A stretch of DNA of 5,053 nucleotides from an uncultured Collinsella sp. (GTDB lineage: Bacteria; Actinomycetota; Coriobacteriia; Coriobacteriales; Coriobacteriaceae). The translations under genes and the position numbers were made by a program. The number at the start of each line of letters is the position of its first letter. Position 1 is the first letter of the stretch. The stretch covers positions 1 to 5,053 of the forward strand of contig CAADVE010000207.1 of assembly GCA_900752425.1 (NCBI GenBank), read 5' to 3'. Under the pieces are notes generated by a model that was not told the origin of the DNA, did no database searches, and saw nothing but the letters and a program-made list of their open reading frames with translations. This document shows positions 1 to 5,053 of this stretch, in pieces.

Positions 1-254
1 ACGGGCATGCCGTCGACCTCGATATGGTCGCGGTCGACGTCGACCTTGGTACCCAGCTCGGTCGCGACCTGGCCGTTGACGATCACGCGGCCGGCGGTCA
101 TCAGGTCCTCAGAGCCGCGGCGGCTCGCCACGCCCGCGCGCGCCAAAAAGCGCTGTAGGCGCATGGTGTGCGGGTAGACGGTCTGGGCGCCGGGTGCTGC
201 GGTGTCCGTGGCGCTTGCGGTGCGCGTCTCCTCTGCTTTGTTAGTCCTCGTCAT
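1..254 (-). CDS. rluB: RluB-type 23S rRNA pseudouridine synthase, N-terminal part (runs off the left edge)
   Basis: Translating the minus strand from the ATG at 254 gives 84 complete codons to the window edge. Residues 31-73 form an S4 RNA-binding domain: MRLQRFLARAGVASRR, then AGRVIVNGQV, ELGTKVD and later IEVDG, the usual opening of the RsuA/RluB family. These enzymes convert uridine to pseudouridine in rRNA; RluB acts on helix 89-region 23S rRNA in E. coli. The catalytic domain with its active-site Asp is outside the window, so RluB versus RluE/RluF/RsuA cannot be settled; the scpB-rluB neighbourhood favours RluB. The start at 254 is chosen because a GGAGG lies 6 bases upstream, whereas Met31 has no Shine-Dalgarno. 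This gives a 30-residue Thr/Ala-rich extension before S4. The gene overlaps the end of scpB by 14 bases in another frame, suggesting translational coupling. Confidence 0.88.
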   Translation of the reverse strand, partial: MTRTNKAEETRTASATDTAAPGAQTVYPHTMRLQRFLARAGVASRRGSEDLMTAGRVIVNGQVATELGTKVDVDRDHIEVDGMP

Positions 255-969
255 GCATGTCCTCCGAGGTATCGTCGACAACCAGGGTATCCTCGTCCTC
301 GACTGCCCCAACATCTTCAACATCGGTATCGAGCAGTTCGCGCTCTTCGTCCAGGTCTTCAGCCTGCTCCTCGAGCGTGGACTGAATACTGCGGCCGCTC
401 AGGCGCTCGCGGATAAACTGGCGCGACTGCTCGTCGGGGGCAAACTGCTCTAGATCGGGCAGGTCGCGGGTGGAGCGCAGGCCGAACTTTTCCAAGAAGG
501 CGTTGGTCGTGCCGTAGATGATGGCCTGACCGCGCTGGGGGTCGCGGCCGAGCTCGCGCACCAGGCCCTTGTCCACGAGCGACGCGATGACACCGTCGGA
601 GTTGACGCCGCGGATGCCCTTGACCACCTCGCGCGTAACGGGCTGGTGGTAGGCGATGATGGCCAGGGTCTCGAGCGCCGCCTGCGACAGTTTTTGCGTG
701 TCCCAGCTCAACACGTAGGCCTCGACCACATCGTGATAGGCGGGGTGCGTAAACAGGCGCCAGCCGCCGGCGACCTCGCGCAGCTGAAAGCCGCGGTTGG
801 CCTCCTCGTACTCAACTTTGAGCTCGGCCAACAGCGATGCGCACTCGCCCGGAGCGATATCCAGCGCACCTGCCAGGGAGGGTGCGCTCACGGGGTCGCT
901 CGACACCAGCAGTAGCGCCTCGAGGGCTCCTTTGAGGCTGTTTGCCTCCAGCGTGGAAAGGGTTGACAT
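241..969 (-). CDS. scpB: Segregation and condensation protein B (ScpB)
   Basis: 242 aa. ScpB is the winged-helix dimer (kite) subunit that binds the kleisin ScpA and, with Smc, forms bacterial condensin for chromosome organisation and segregation. The diagnostic block is at about 94-141: LSQAALETLAIIAYHQPVTR, then IRGVNSD and LVDKGLVRELGR. It is followed by IIYGTTNAFLEKFGL at 150-164, matching the usual YGTT..FL..FGL. The common GRPLLYGTT form reads QRGQAIIYGTT here. Residues from about 196 to the end are a very acidic, low-complexity tail with many Asp and Glu, probably disordered. The start at 969 has AGGAG 8 bases upstream, overlapping the scpA stop. It sits 11 bases after scpA and its 3' end overlaps rluB by 14 bases. 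Identity is certain; the role of the acidic tail is unknown. Confidence 0.97.
   Translation of the reverse strand: MSTLSTLEANSLKGALEALLLVSSDPVSAPSLAGALDIAPGECASLLAELKVEYEEANRGFQLREVAGGWRLFTHPAYHDVVEAYVLSWDTQKLSQAALETLAIIAYHQPVTREVVKGIRGVNSDGVIASLVDKGLVRELGRDPQRGQAIIYGTTNAFLEKFGLRSTRDLPDLEQFAPDEQSRQFIRERLSGRSIQSTLEEQAEDLDEERELLDTDVEDVGAVEDEDTLVVDDTSEDMHDED
261..265 (-). promoter_or_regulatory. Shine-Dalgarno of rluB, inside scpB
   Basis: The minus strand reads GGAGG here, followed by 6 bases and the ATG at 254. It lies in the last codons of scpB. It decides the rluB start: the scpB-frame ATG at 258 is too close, and the later in-frame ATG (codon 31) lacks any such site. Confidence 0.75.
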
Positions 970-977
970 GGTAGCCG

Positions 978-982
978 CTCCT
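978..982 (-). promoter_or_regulatory. Shine-Dalgarno of scpB overlapping the scpA stop codon
   Basis: The minus strand reads TAGGAG: the TAG stop of scpA (983-981) shares two bases with the AGGAG that serves scpB, 8 bases before its ATG. A ribosome finishing ScpA would end on the ScpB initiation site, a layout that suits two subunits of one complex. Confidence 0.7.
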
Positions 983-1790
983 ATTCGGTGAGCTCGGGGC
1001 CCTCGCCGGGAACGTATGCCTCGGCGCCCTCGACGCGGTTGATTTGAATGGTTCCAAAAATCTTGTCCTGGCTCAGCGTAAGCGAGCCGCGCTTGGCGAG
1101 CTCGAGCATGGCCAGGAAGGTGACAACGAGCTGCTCAGTCGTGGCGTCGCCGTCCAACAGCTCGCGGAAGGTGCAGGATTGGTGCGCCATGGTAAAGCGG
1201 TCGACCGAGGCCACCGTCAGGTCGAGCGGCACGCGATGCGGTGCCACGTGCTCGGCCTCCAGCAGGAAGGTCTGGCGCTTGCCGTCCAGGTCGGCGCAGA
1301 TGACGGCCAGGCCGCGCAGGGTAATGCCGGCCAGGTAGTCGGGCATAAGGCCCAAAAACTCGGGGTCGGGGCCGGCCACGCGCGGATGCATGCGGCTCTC
1401 GGCCTGCATGCGCGCGCCAAGGGCCGCCGCCGCGCCCTTAAACTGCTTGTAGGCGATCAGGCGTTGGATCAGGACCTCGCGCAGGGCATCGCCGTCAAGC
1501 GCGGCGAGTTCCTCGAGGTCTTCGTCGTCCTCGTCATCGTCGACGGATTTGCTGGGGGCCTCCTGGGGTACCAGCGAGGCGGCCTTGATGTCCAAAAGGG
1601 TTGCCGCGACCAGCAAAAAGTCGCTCGCTACGTCCAGGTCCAGCGCCTCGATGCGCTCGACCTCGGCAAGGTATTGCTCGGCTACCTCGCTGATCGAGAT
1701 GGCACCGATATCAACTTTTTGGCGGGTTACCAGCTGCAGCAGCAGGTCGAACGGTCCGCTGTAGACCTGCGTCGACACGCGATACGACAT
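981..1790 (-). CDS. scpA: Segregation and condensation protein A (ScpA, kleisin)
   Basis: 269 aa, near the usual family length. ScpA is the kleisin that bridges the two Smc head domains and binds a ScpB dimer. The N-terminal Smc-neck-binding region shows YSGPFDLLLQL at 10-20, then VDIGAISISEVAEQYL at 26-41 and a helix LDVASDFLLVAATLLDIKA at 52-70. This is the classic opening of the family (P-[LF]-DLLL...ISEI..QYL). The C-terminal winged helix has TFLAMLELAKRG at 224-235 and QDKIFGTIQINRV at 241-253. Between them, at 84-95, is a run of almost only Asp and Glu, followed by an Ala-rich helix. The start at 1790 has a near-perfect AAAGGAGGT with 5 bases to the ATG. There is an 84-base gap to the upstream protease gene and only 11 bases to scpB. 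Confidence 0.96.
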   Translation of the reverse strand: MSYRVSTQVYSGPFDLLLQLVTRQKVDIGAISISEVAEQYLAEVERIEALDLDVASDFLLVAATLLDIKAASLVPQEAPSKSVDDDEDDEDLEELAALDGDALREVLIQRLIAYKQFKGAAAALGARMQAESRMHPRVAGPDPEFLGLMPDYLAGITLRGLAVICADLDGKRQTFLLEAEHVAPHRVPLDLTVASVDRFTMAHQSCTFRELLDGDATTEQLVVTFLAMLELAKRGSLTLSQDKIFGTIQINRVEGAEAYVPGEGPELTE

Positions 1791-1795
1791 TTTCG

Positions 1796-1804
1796 ACCTC
1801 CTTT
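1796..1804 (-). promoter_or_regulatory. Very strong Shine-Dalgarno of scpA
   Basis: The minus strand reads AAAGGAGGT, fully complementary to the anti-Shine-Dalgarno of 16S rRNA, followed by 5 bases (CGAAA) and ATG. It is the strongest site in the window and fits scpA as the first gene of its own translation unit. Confidence 0.8.
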
Positions 1805-1840
1805 GACGGCGCCTTCGCGGCGCGGTTTGGGTGCATGTTG

Positions 1841-1859
1841 CGACCGTTTTGCACGGTCG
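1841..1859. repeat. 7-bp perfect inverted repeat in the M50-scpA gap
   Basis: CGACCGT, 5-base spacer, ACGGTCG. It is symmetric, so it could be a protein-binding operator or an RNA hairpin in the scpA leader. No T-run follows on either strand, so it is not an intrinsic terminator. It lies just downstream of the possible -10 at 1867-1872. A second, weaker GC-only repeat (GCGCC/GGCGC, 1809-1823) follows, close to the scpA Shine-Dalgarno. Confidence 0.5.
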
Positions 1860-1866
1860 ACCTGTA

Positions 1867-1895
1867 AGTTTACCCTAGATGCCGGCGATTGCGAA
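1867..1895 (-). promoter_or_regulatory. Possible weak sigma-70-type promoter for scpA
   Basis: On the minus strand TTCGCA (1895-1890) and TAAACT (1872-1867) are separated by 17 bases. Each matches its consensus hexamer at 4 of 6 positions. The -35 part would lie in the last codons of the M50 gene. A start near 1860 would put the inverted repeat at 1841-1859 at the very beginning of the transcript. This is a weak match that could arise by chance. Confidence 0.22.
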
Positions 1896-2558
1896 GTTGA
1901 GCAGCTGCTCCGCCAGCGGATACACGGTAACGTCGAAATAGCGGCCGATCACGTCGATGCCGGTCCACATGGGCAGCAGGTACAGCACGATGATAAGGAT
2001 CGGCATGGCGTATTGCTGCAGGCGGTAATAGTTGGCGAGCGCCTTGCCCTTGAGGAACGGGACGATGATCGACGAGCCGTCAAGCGGCGGGATCGGGATG
2101 AGGTTAAAGAACGCGAGCGACAGGTTGACCACGATAAAGGTGGCACCGAAGTTCATGATTTGGGACGCCACGGCAAAGGACATGCTGGTGTAGAGGTTGC
2201 CGTATGTCGCGTGCATAAGGGCGGCCGCGAGACACGCGAGCGCGATGTTCGATGCAGGGCCGGCCGCGCTCACCAGGACCTCGTCGCGTTTGGGGTGCTT
2301 GAGGTTATTGAGGTAGACGGGCACGGGCTTGGCAAAGGCGAACACCGGGCCGCCGGCGGCGAGCATGAGCAGCGGCAGGAGGATGGTACCGAACGGGTCG
2401 ACATGGTTGAGCGGGTTGAGCGAGACACGACCGCGCGAACGAGCCGTCTTGTCACCGAGCGCCCATGCCGCGGCGGCGTGTGCGCTCTCGTGGATGACGA
2501 TGCCCACGATGACGGCGACGGCGCTGGCGAGCATGTTCATGAGGTAACTGCTGGACAT
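1875..2558 (-). CDS. M50 family site-2-type zinc metalloprotease (integral membrane)
   Basis: 227 aa, polytopic membrane protein. The zinc-binding HExxH is HESAH at 23-27 inside the first membrane segment. The third metal ligand is expected to be Asp160 in NLIPIPPLDG (152-161), the family's second signature. AAGPASN at 98-104 is a further conserved loop. Hydrophobic segments lie at roughly 9-33, 58-76, 95-117, 128-156 and 180-200. The short form without PDZ or CBS domains resembles the compact M50 proteins often encoded next to scpA, rather than RseP. M50 enzymes cut substrates within the membrane; the substrate here is unknown. The start at 2558 has AGGGA 6 bases upstream, overlapping the TAG of the preceding small gene, with only 9 bases between the genes. 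Family is certain, specific role is not. Confidence 0.93.
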   Translation of the reverse strand: MSSSYLMNMLASAVAVIVGIVIHESAHAAAAWALGDKTARSRGRVSLNPLNHVDPFGTILLPLLMLAAGGPVFAFAKPVPVYLNNLKHPKRDEVLVSAAGPASNIALACLAAALMHATYGNLYTSMSFAVASQIMNFGATFIVVNLSLAFFNLIPIPPLDGSSIIVPFLKGKALANYYRLQQYAMPILIIVLYLLPMWTGIDVIGRYFDVTVYPLAEQLLNFAIAGI

Positions 2559-2567
2559 GTCGATTCC

Positions 2568-2864
2568 CTAGCGGACGCGGCGCGAAGCGCGCGTGAGCAG
2601 GTAATCGGCCACAAACAGGATGACGGCGACGATAGCGTAATCCAGGCGAAACACGCCGCCAAAGGGTGAGGTGATGACGCCGTAGCCGGCGATGGCGCTC
2701 GGCAGTGCACGCGAAAGCTCGACGACAAAGCCCACGATCTGCAGCTTGGCGGTGAGGCCGCTAAAGCACAGCAGCACGGTCATCGCGCTCATAAAGATGC
2801 CGCAGATGCGGCACGCGATGGCGATAATGCTCATCGCCACGGCAGCAGCCTTACGAGAGTTCAC
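2568..2864 (-). CDS. Small two-helix membrane protein, function unknown
   Basis: 98 aa if started at the GTG at 2864. I do not recognise the family. Helix 1 is about 11-37 (contains Cys18, Cys21, Cys33), helix 2 about 74-91. Between them is a moderately hydrophobic stretch with Gly and Pro. The ends are basic (NSRK; RASRRVR), which predicts both termini in the cytoplasm. The GTG is chosen because GAGGAG lies 7 bases upstream; it overlaps the ABC-F stop by 14 bases. An ATG at 2834 (88 aa) has no well-placed site, and a GTG at 2837 is also possible (AAGG 8 bases upstream). A longer ATG start at 2984 would add about 40 polar residues that are only the ABC-F 3' end read in another frame. Tight packing between ABC-F and M50, with no gap beyond 9 bases, supports a real gene. 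A role with the adjacent membrane protease is only a guess. Confidence 0.78.
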   Translation of the reverse strand: MNSRKAAAVAMSIIAIACRICGIFMSAMTVLLCFSGLTAKLQIVGFVVELSRALPSAIAGYGVITSPFGGVFRLDYAIVAVILFVADYLLTRASRRVR

Positions 2865-4884
2865 GCGCGGTCTCCTCTTCGATCTGGGTGGAAAGCTCGA
2901 GCCATTCGTCCTCGAGCTTGGGCAGCTCTTGCTTAAGCCCGTTATATTCCCCCAGCGCGGCGTTGAACTTGTCCTGATCGGCATAAAGCTCCTCGCTTGC
3001 CATCAATTCCATAAGCTCGTCATAGCGGGCACGCTTTTTGTCGAGCTCGGCCTCGATCTTCTTGAGCTGGTTGCGTACGCCCTTGAGCTTTTTGTTGAGC
3101 GCGGCGCGGGCCTGGGCCTCGGCGCGTTTTTGCTCCTTGGTCTTTTTGCCCTCGGCCGGCTTAGGAGCTGCGACGAGGGTGTCGGCCTGGGCGGCGCTGG
3201 CTTTGGTGGACTTAGCCGCCGCCGGCGCGCTCTCCGTGGACGCCTCGGCGGCGGCGCGGGCTGCGAGGTCCTCGCGCTTGTAGAGGTAGTAGTCGTAGTC
3301 ACCGTCGTATACCGTGAGCTTGCCGTCACGGATGTCGATGATGCGGTTGGCCACGGCGCGCACCAGGTGCTCGTCGTGGCTGATCAGCACGATGGTGCCG
3401 GGGAAGTTTTGCAGGGCGTTCTCGAGCATGTCCACCGAGTCGATGTCCAGGTGGTTTGTGGGCTCGTCCAGGCACAGGAGCGCCTCGGGCGCTACGAGCA
3501 TCTTGGCCAGGGCCAGACGGGCCTTTTCGCCACCGGAGAGGACGCGTACCTGCTTTTCGATGGAATCGTTGTCGCTAAACAGGAAGGCGCCCAGCAGACT
3601 GCGTTGCTGAGGCACGGTCCACTTGGGCGTGACGGTGTCGATTTCTTGCAGGACGGTGTTGGACTCGGTCATGCCTTCGAGCGCATGCTGGGCGTAATAG
3701 GCCACGCCCACGTTCGTGCCCAGGTCGCGCGTGCCGGTAGTGGGCGGCTCCAGGCCGGCGATGATCTTCATGAGCGTGGACTTGCCGGCGCCGTTGGGGC
3801 CGACGAGCGCCACATGCTCGCCGCGGTAGAGCTTAAGGTCGATATCGCTGTAGATGTGCTGGTTGCCGTAGGACTTGGACACGCCCTCCAGGCCCACGAC
3901 CATGTCGCCCGAGCGCGGCGGGTCGGGGAACTTAAAGTCAATGTGCTTGTGGCCCTCGGGCAGGATGACGAGCTCCTTTTTGATTTGCTCGATCTTGCGG
4001 ATGCGCTCCTGGGCCTGGGCAGCCTTGGTGGGCTTGTAGCGGAACTTGTCGACGAAGACCTGCATGTGGGCGATGTCGCGCTCCTGGGCAGCGCGCTTGG
4101 CGCGCATCTGCTCCAGGTTGTCCTCGCGCTGCTTGAGATAGCTGCTGTAGTTGCCGGTGTAGGTGGTCACGCGGCGGTTCTCAAGCGCGGCGACGTGGTC
4201 GACGCAGGCGTCCATGAAGGCGCGGTCGTAGCTGACGATGAGCACGGCGCCGTCGTAGTTGGCGATAAAGCCGCGCAGCCACTGGACGCTTTCGAGGTCC
4301 AGGTGGTTGGTGGGCTCGTCCAGAAGCAGCAGGTCGGGGTGGCGCAGGAAGAGCTTGGCGAGCGCGATTCGCATTTGCCAGCCGCCCGAGAACTCGGAGC
4401 ACGGGCGCTCAAAGTCAGTTACTTTGAATCCTAGGCCGGACAGGATTTTGCGGGCGTTGCTCTCGAGCTCGTAGCCGCCCAGGTGCTCAAAGCGATCCTG
4501 GACCTGGCCGTACTCGTTAAGGAGTGCGTCGACGTCCTTGCCCTGCTCGGAGAGCTCGGTGATCTGGGCCTGCAGCTCGTTGGCGCGCTCGCCCATGCGG
4601 CGGATTTCCTTTGCGGCGGCCATGACCTCGGCGAGGATAGTAGTGTCCTTGTGCTCCAGGTTGGTTTCCTGCTCTAGGTAGCCCACCTGGCAGTCCTTGG
4701 CGTACTGGACCTGGCCGGCGTCGGGGCTGTCAATGCCCATGATGATTTTGAGCATGGTGGTTTTGCCGGCGCCGTTGGGGCCCACGAGCGCGAAGCGCTC
4801 GCCGGGGTTGATCTGGAAGGACGCGCCGCTAAAGAGGACGCGCGCGCCGAAGCTTTTTTCGATCTTGTCGACCAGGAGGATCAT
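2851..4884 (-). CDS. ABC-F family ATPase (ribosome-associated, Uup/YdiF-like)
   Basis: 677 aa, two ATP-binding domains and no membrane segment, the ABC-F pattern. Domain 1: Walker A GPNGAGKTT 35-43, Q-loop Gln72, signature FSGGWQ 165-170, Walker B LLLLDEPTNHLD 185-196. Domain 2: Walker A GPNGAGKST 362-370, signature LSGGEKARLALAK 449-461, Walker B with DEPTNHLD 473-480, switch His503. Catalytic Glu190 and Glu474 are present. The charged linker at about 250-305 is the helical element that contacts the P-site tRNA in characterised members. An Ala/Lys-rich linker (540-590) leads to a C-terminal coiled coil (about 590-675), as in Uup and YdiF. Oddity: domain 1 has SYDR at 218-221 where SHDR is usual. 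ABC-F proteins act on stalled ribosomes; some give antibiotic resistance, but nothing here points to that. The start at 4884 is firm: AAAGG 7 bases upstream and an in-frame TAG shortly before. Confidence 0.95.
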   Translation of the reverse strand: MILLVDKIEKSFGARVLFSGASFQINPGERFALVGPNGAGKTTMLKIIMGIDSPDAGQVQYAKDCQVGYLEQETNLEHKDTTILAEVMAAAKEIRRMGERANELQAQITELSEQGKDVDALLNEYGQVQDRFEHLGGYELESNARKILSGLGFKVTDFERPCSEFSGGWQMRIALAKLFLRHPDLLLLDEPTNHLDLESVQWLRGFIANYDGAVLIVSYDRAFMDACVDHVAALENRRVTTYTGNYSSYLKQREDNLEQMRAKRAAQERDIAHMQVFVDKFRYKPTKAAQAQERIRKIEQIKKELVILPEGHKHIDFKFPDPPRSGDMVVGLEGVSKSYGNQHIYSDIDLKLYRGEHVALVGPNGAGKSTLMKIIAGLEPPTTGTRDLGTNVGVAYYAQHALEGMTESNTVLQEIDTVTPKWTVPQQRSLLGAFLFSDNDSIEKQVRVLSGGEKARLALAKMLVAPEALLCLDEPTNHLDIDSVDMLENALQNFPGTIVLISHDEHLVRAVANRIIDIRDGKLTVYDGDYDYYLYKREDLAARAAAEASTESAPAAAKSTKASAAQADTLVAAPKPAEGKKTKEQKRAEAQARAALNKKLKGVRNQLKKIEAELDKKRARYDELMELMASEELYADQDKFNAALGEYNGLKQELPKLEDEWLELSTQIEEETARELS
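2872..2877 (-). promoter_or_regulatory. Shine-Dalgarno of the small membrane protein gene, inside the ABC-F gene
   Basis: The minus strand reads GAGGAG, 7 bases before the GTG at 2864. It falls in the final Glu codons of the ABC-F gene. It is the main reason to prefer the GTG start. Because it is also simply the codons for consecutive Glu residues, it could be coincidental. Confidence 0.55.
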
Positions 4885-4915
4885 GGTGCCGCCTTTGACC
4901 TTGTGTGCCTATATG

Positions 4916-4943
4916 AAAAAAGGCCCCAACTTGCGTTGGAGCC
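4916..4943 (-). terminator. Intrinsic terminator of tRNA-Ala
   Basis: On the minus strand GGCTCCAAC, loop GCAA, GTTGGGGCC form a 9-bp stem (one G-U pair) followed by six T. It begins 16 bases after the tRNA end and closes the tRNA unit. It lies only 31 bases before the ABC-F start codon, so any read-through would enter that gene. Confidence 0.92.
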
Positions 4944-4959
4944 TCATTCAATGCTCGGG

Positions 4960-5032
4960 TGGAGACGAGGGGGATCGAACCCCTGACCTCTTGACTGCCA
5001 GTCAAGCGCTCTCCCAGCTGAGCTACGCCCCC
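4960..5032 (-). tRNA. tRNA-Ala, anticodon GGC
   Basis: 73 bases fold as a complete cloverleaf. The acceptor strand GGGGGCG pairs with CGTCTCC and contains the G3-U70 wobble that is the alanine identity element. The D-arm is GCTC/GAGC. The anticodon stem CTTGA/TCAAG carries the loop CTGGCAG, giving anticodon GGC (reads GCC and GCU). The T-arm AGGGG/CCCCT has loop TTCGATC. The discriminator base is A. The next genomic bases are CCC, so CCA is not encoded and must be added by the CCA-adding enzyme. It is followed by its own terminator. Confidence 0.97.
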
Positions 5033-5044
5033 GTGCGAAGAAGT

Positions 5045-5050
5045 ACTATA
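5045..5050 (-). promoter_or_regulatory. Probable -10 element of the tRNA-Ala promoter
   Basis: The minus strand reads TATAGT (5 of 6 to TATAAT), 12 bases before the first tRNA base. This would start the transcript about 5-6 bases ahead of the mature 5' end, usual for a tRNA gene. The -35 element would lie beyond the window edge, so it cannot be checked here. Confidence 0.55.
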
Positions 5051-5053
5051 CGG

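Noticed and set aside
32..45. Perfect 14-base palindrome GGTCGACGTCGACC.
   Set aside because: It is explained by repeated Val-Asp codons (GTC GAC GTC GAC) in the rluB coding region.
168..453. Short plus-strand open frames near the left edge.
   Set aside because: They lie opposite the scpB tail and the rluB start; no domain, no supporting context.
1044..2669. Long plus-strand open frame of 541 codons opposite scpA and the M50 gene.
   Set aside because: It spans two well-identified minus-strand genes and the gap between them, and its protein resembles no family. Long antisense open frames are expected in GC-rich coding DNA.
2568..2984. 138-aa version of the small membrane protein starting at the ATG at 2984.
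   Set aside because: Its first 40 residues are polar, Ser/Arg/Pro-rich and come from the ABC-F coding region in another frame. The GTG at 2864 has a good ribosome-binding site and gives a clean membrane protein.
2692..4434. Long plus-strand open frame of 580 codons opposite the ABC-F gene.
   Set aside because: It is the mirror of the ABC-F codons (Leu/Val/Gly/Ala-rich, no recognisable domain) and crosses into the small membrane gene.
2851..4884. Antibiotic-resistance ABC-F (Vga/Lsa/Msr/OptrA type).
   Set aside because: The long C-terminal coiled coil, housekeeping-operon setting and absence of mobile-element signs fit a Uup/YdiF-like housekeeping protein better.

Overview
The window is a compact, GC-rich stretch of a bacterial chromosome. 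Every gene I can support lies on the minus strand, so transcription runs from high to low coordinates. Gene content and protein style (ABC-F ATPase, M50 site-2-type protease, ScpA, ScpB and an RluB-type pseudouridine synthase, GC-rich codon use, tRNA without an encoded CCA) suggest a high-GC Gram-positive bacterium. My best guess is an anaerobic actinobacterium of the Coriobacteriia (Collinsella-like). This assignment is inference from general resemblance, not from a database search.

Layout in transcription order: (1) the -10 half of a promoter, a tRNA-Ala(GGC) gene at 4960-5032, and a clear intrinsic terminator at 4916-4943. (2) An ABC-F ATPase, 4884-2851, starting 31 bases after the terminator's T-run. 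(3) A small two-helix membrane protein at 2864-2568. It most likely starts at a GTG inside the end of the ABC-F gene, so the longer ATG-initiated reading (from 2984) is probably wrong. (4) A 227-aa M50 zinc metalloprotease, 2558-1875. (5) An 84-base gap with a possible weak promoter, a 7-bp perfect inverted repeat and a very strong Shine-Dalgarno. (6) scpA, 1790-981. (7) scpB, 969-241. (8) The first 84 codons of an rluB-like gene, from 254 to the left edge, overlapping the end of scpB.

The genes look like one or two polycistronic units. The ABC-F, small membrane protein and M50 genes are tightly coupled (14-base overlap, then 9-base gap). scpA, scpB and rluB are also tightly coupled (11-base gap, then 14-base overlap). 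M50-scpA-scpB-rluB is a familiar bacterial neighbourhood. ScpA and ScpB form the accessory subcomplex of the Smc condensin, the RluB-type enzyme modifies 23S rRNA, and the ABC-F protein is expected to act on the ribosome.

I found no mobile element, CRISPR array, phage gene or obviously new system. The points most worth a second look are a tyrosine in place of the switch histidine in the first ATPase domain of the ABC-F protein, the unrecognised small membrane protein next to the protease, and the inverted repeat with possible promoter before scpA.
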